Shown one piece after another: positions 63,529 through 64,000 of a stretch of DNA of 64,000 bases. Both the position numbers and the translations under genes were made by a program. Position 1 is the stretch's first letter, and each line of letters starts with the position of its first letter. Under the pieces are notes generated by a model that was not told where the DNA came from, did not search any database, and worked only from the letters and a program-made list of their open reading frames with translations. Source of the DNA: Microbacterium sp. 2FI (lineage in GTDB: Bacteria; Actinomycetota; Actinomycetes; Actinomycetales; Microbacteriaceae); assembly GCF_005502885.1 (NCBI RefSeq), contig NZ_SCMR01000017.1, positions 35,233 through 99,232 of the forward strand. Direction: 5' to 3'.

Positions 63529-64000
63529 CCGCCGGTCGACGCGGTGACGTAGCCCGCCACCGGTCGCCACAGCCCAGAGCCGAAGTCGACCGAGGGCGAG
63601 TACTGCACCGTCACCGACACCGGATACGTGCCGCGCTCGCCGTATACGTGGCTCGTCGGGGTGGGCGTGAACTGCGGCTGTCCGAGGCTCTGCCAGTTGG
63701 TGCCGCCCGTGATCGTGCGTGCGGTCTCACCGTCGCCGTAGTCGAACACGAAGCCGGCGGGCACGAAGCGCACCGTGACGTCCCACCCGAGGAGGGTCCC
63801 GGCGATGAACTGCTCGGATGCCGTCGCCACGACGTTCGTCGGCAGGCCGGCGATTCCGAAGCCGGCCGGCTCACCGGTGAGCGTGGGCTGCGCCGGCCGG
63901 AACGACGCGAGGTCGGCGAGGGTCACGTCGGGTACCGTCGCCACCGCCAGGGTCTCGCGGCAGTCGATCTGCGAGCAGAGCTCGGGGGCGGGGTCGGGGT
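63447..64000 (-). CDS. PKD-like secreted/surface protein, 5' end outside window
   Basis: C-terminal 184 residues of a gene open to the window edge. The core FVFDYGDGETARTI, SHVYGERGTYPVSVTVQY is a PKD-type beta sandwich as found in exported actinobacterial proteins. Cys pairs flank it (ELCSQIDC upstream; CVEDPSGPGC at the end), which suggests disulfides and secretion. Function unknown; it may be a surface protein or glycan acceptor near the nonulosonate genes. Its last 82 bases overlap the glycosyltransferase gene tail to tail. Confidence 0.75.
   Translation of the reverse strand, partial: PDPAPELCSQIDCRETLAVATVPDVTLADLASFRPAQPTLTGEPAGFGIAGLPTNVVATASEQFIAGTLLGWDVTVRFVPAGFVFDYGDGETARTITGGTNWQSLGQPQFTPTPTSHVYGERGTYPVSVTVQYSPSVDFGSGLWRPVAGYVTASTGGYGVRVLEARTALVDETCVEDPSGPGC

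Noticed and set aside
1..64000. tRNA, rRNA, CRISPR, insertion sequence or prophage
   Set aside because: No clover-leaf gene ends, spaced repeats, transposase/integrase motifs or phage genes were seen; the only repeats are the short intergenic ones listed.

Overview
This window is about 64 kb of high-GC actinobacterial chromosome. The gene set points to Microbacteriaceae, most likely Microbacterium or a close relative. Supporting features are the division cluster with SepF and DivIVA but no FtsA, DUF3040 and DUF3043 proteins, a type II DAHP synthase, a PASTA kinase, an actinobacterial cytochrome bc-aa3 branch, and very frequent GGATGCC/GGCATCC words. The genus is an inference, because no rRNA gene lies in the window. 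Almost all of the DNA is coding. I saw no tRNA, rRNA, CRISPR array, transposase or prophage.

Layout. Bases 1-15.5 kb hold metabolism and housekeeping: pyruvate carboxylase (5' end cut off), a MinD/ParA-like ATPase, peptide deformylase, an AMP-forming acyl-CoA ligase, a ROK sugar kinase, a PlsC acyltransferase, DAHP synthase, a PknB-type kinase, a three-LysM cell-wall protein, a small DNA-binding protein and a polyprenyl diphosphate synthase. Bases 15.5-34.6 kb are the division and cell wall (dcw) cluster: DUF3040, mraZ, rsmH, ftsL-like, ftsI, murF, mraY, murD, ftsW, murG, a lipoprotein gene, murC, ftsQ, ftsZ, yggS, sepF, yggT, divIVA, lspA and an RluA-family gene. Two things break the usual order: murE is absent between ftsI and murF, and a lipoprotein gene with a palindromic repeat sits between murG and murC. 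Three direct repeats with 10-bp periodicity upstream of mraZ look like MraZ operators.

Bases 34.6-46.3 kb contain a DinB-like protein, a GNAT acetyltransferase, a NUDIX hydrolase, dnaE, a membrane protein, hisD, nrdR, pyrD, a DUF3043 protein, an M20 peptidase and an A-type Fe-S carrier. Bases 46.5-55.3 kb carry the terminal respiratory branch as two converging operons, ctaC-ctaD-ctaF-PP2C phosphatase (+) and ctaE-qcrC-qcrA-qcrB (-), with a rhodanese gene between them. trpD, a small membrane protein, a PHP-domain protein and a stand-alone 5'-3' exonuclease follow.

Bases 59.2-63.5 kb are the most unusual part. Four genes joined by 4-bp stop/start overlaps encode a sialyltransferase-like protein, a NeuA cytidylyltransferase fused to a HAD phosphatase, a short NeuB-family synthase lacking the C-terminal SAF domain, and a second glycosyltransferase-like protein. 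This looks like a compact pathway that makes, activates and transfers a nonulosonic (sialic-acid-like) sugar to a surface glycan. The window ends inside a convergent gene for a PKD-like surface protein.

Two signals cut across genes. At least twelve genes start 6-9 bases after a TAnnnT or similar -10 hexamer, which implies leaderless mRNAs. The word GGATGCC and its complement are strongly over-represented, and where they encode Asp-Ala or Ala-Ser they use otherwise minor codons.
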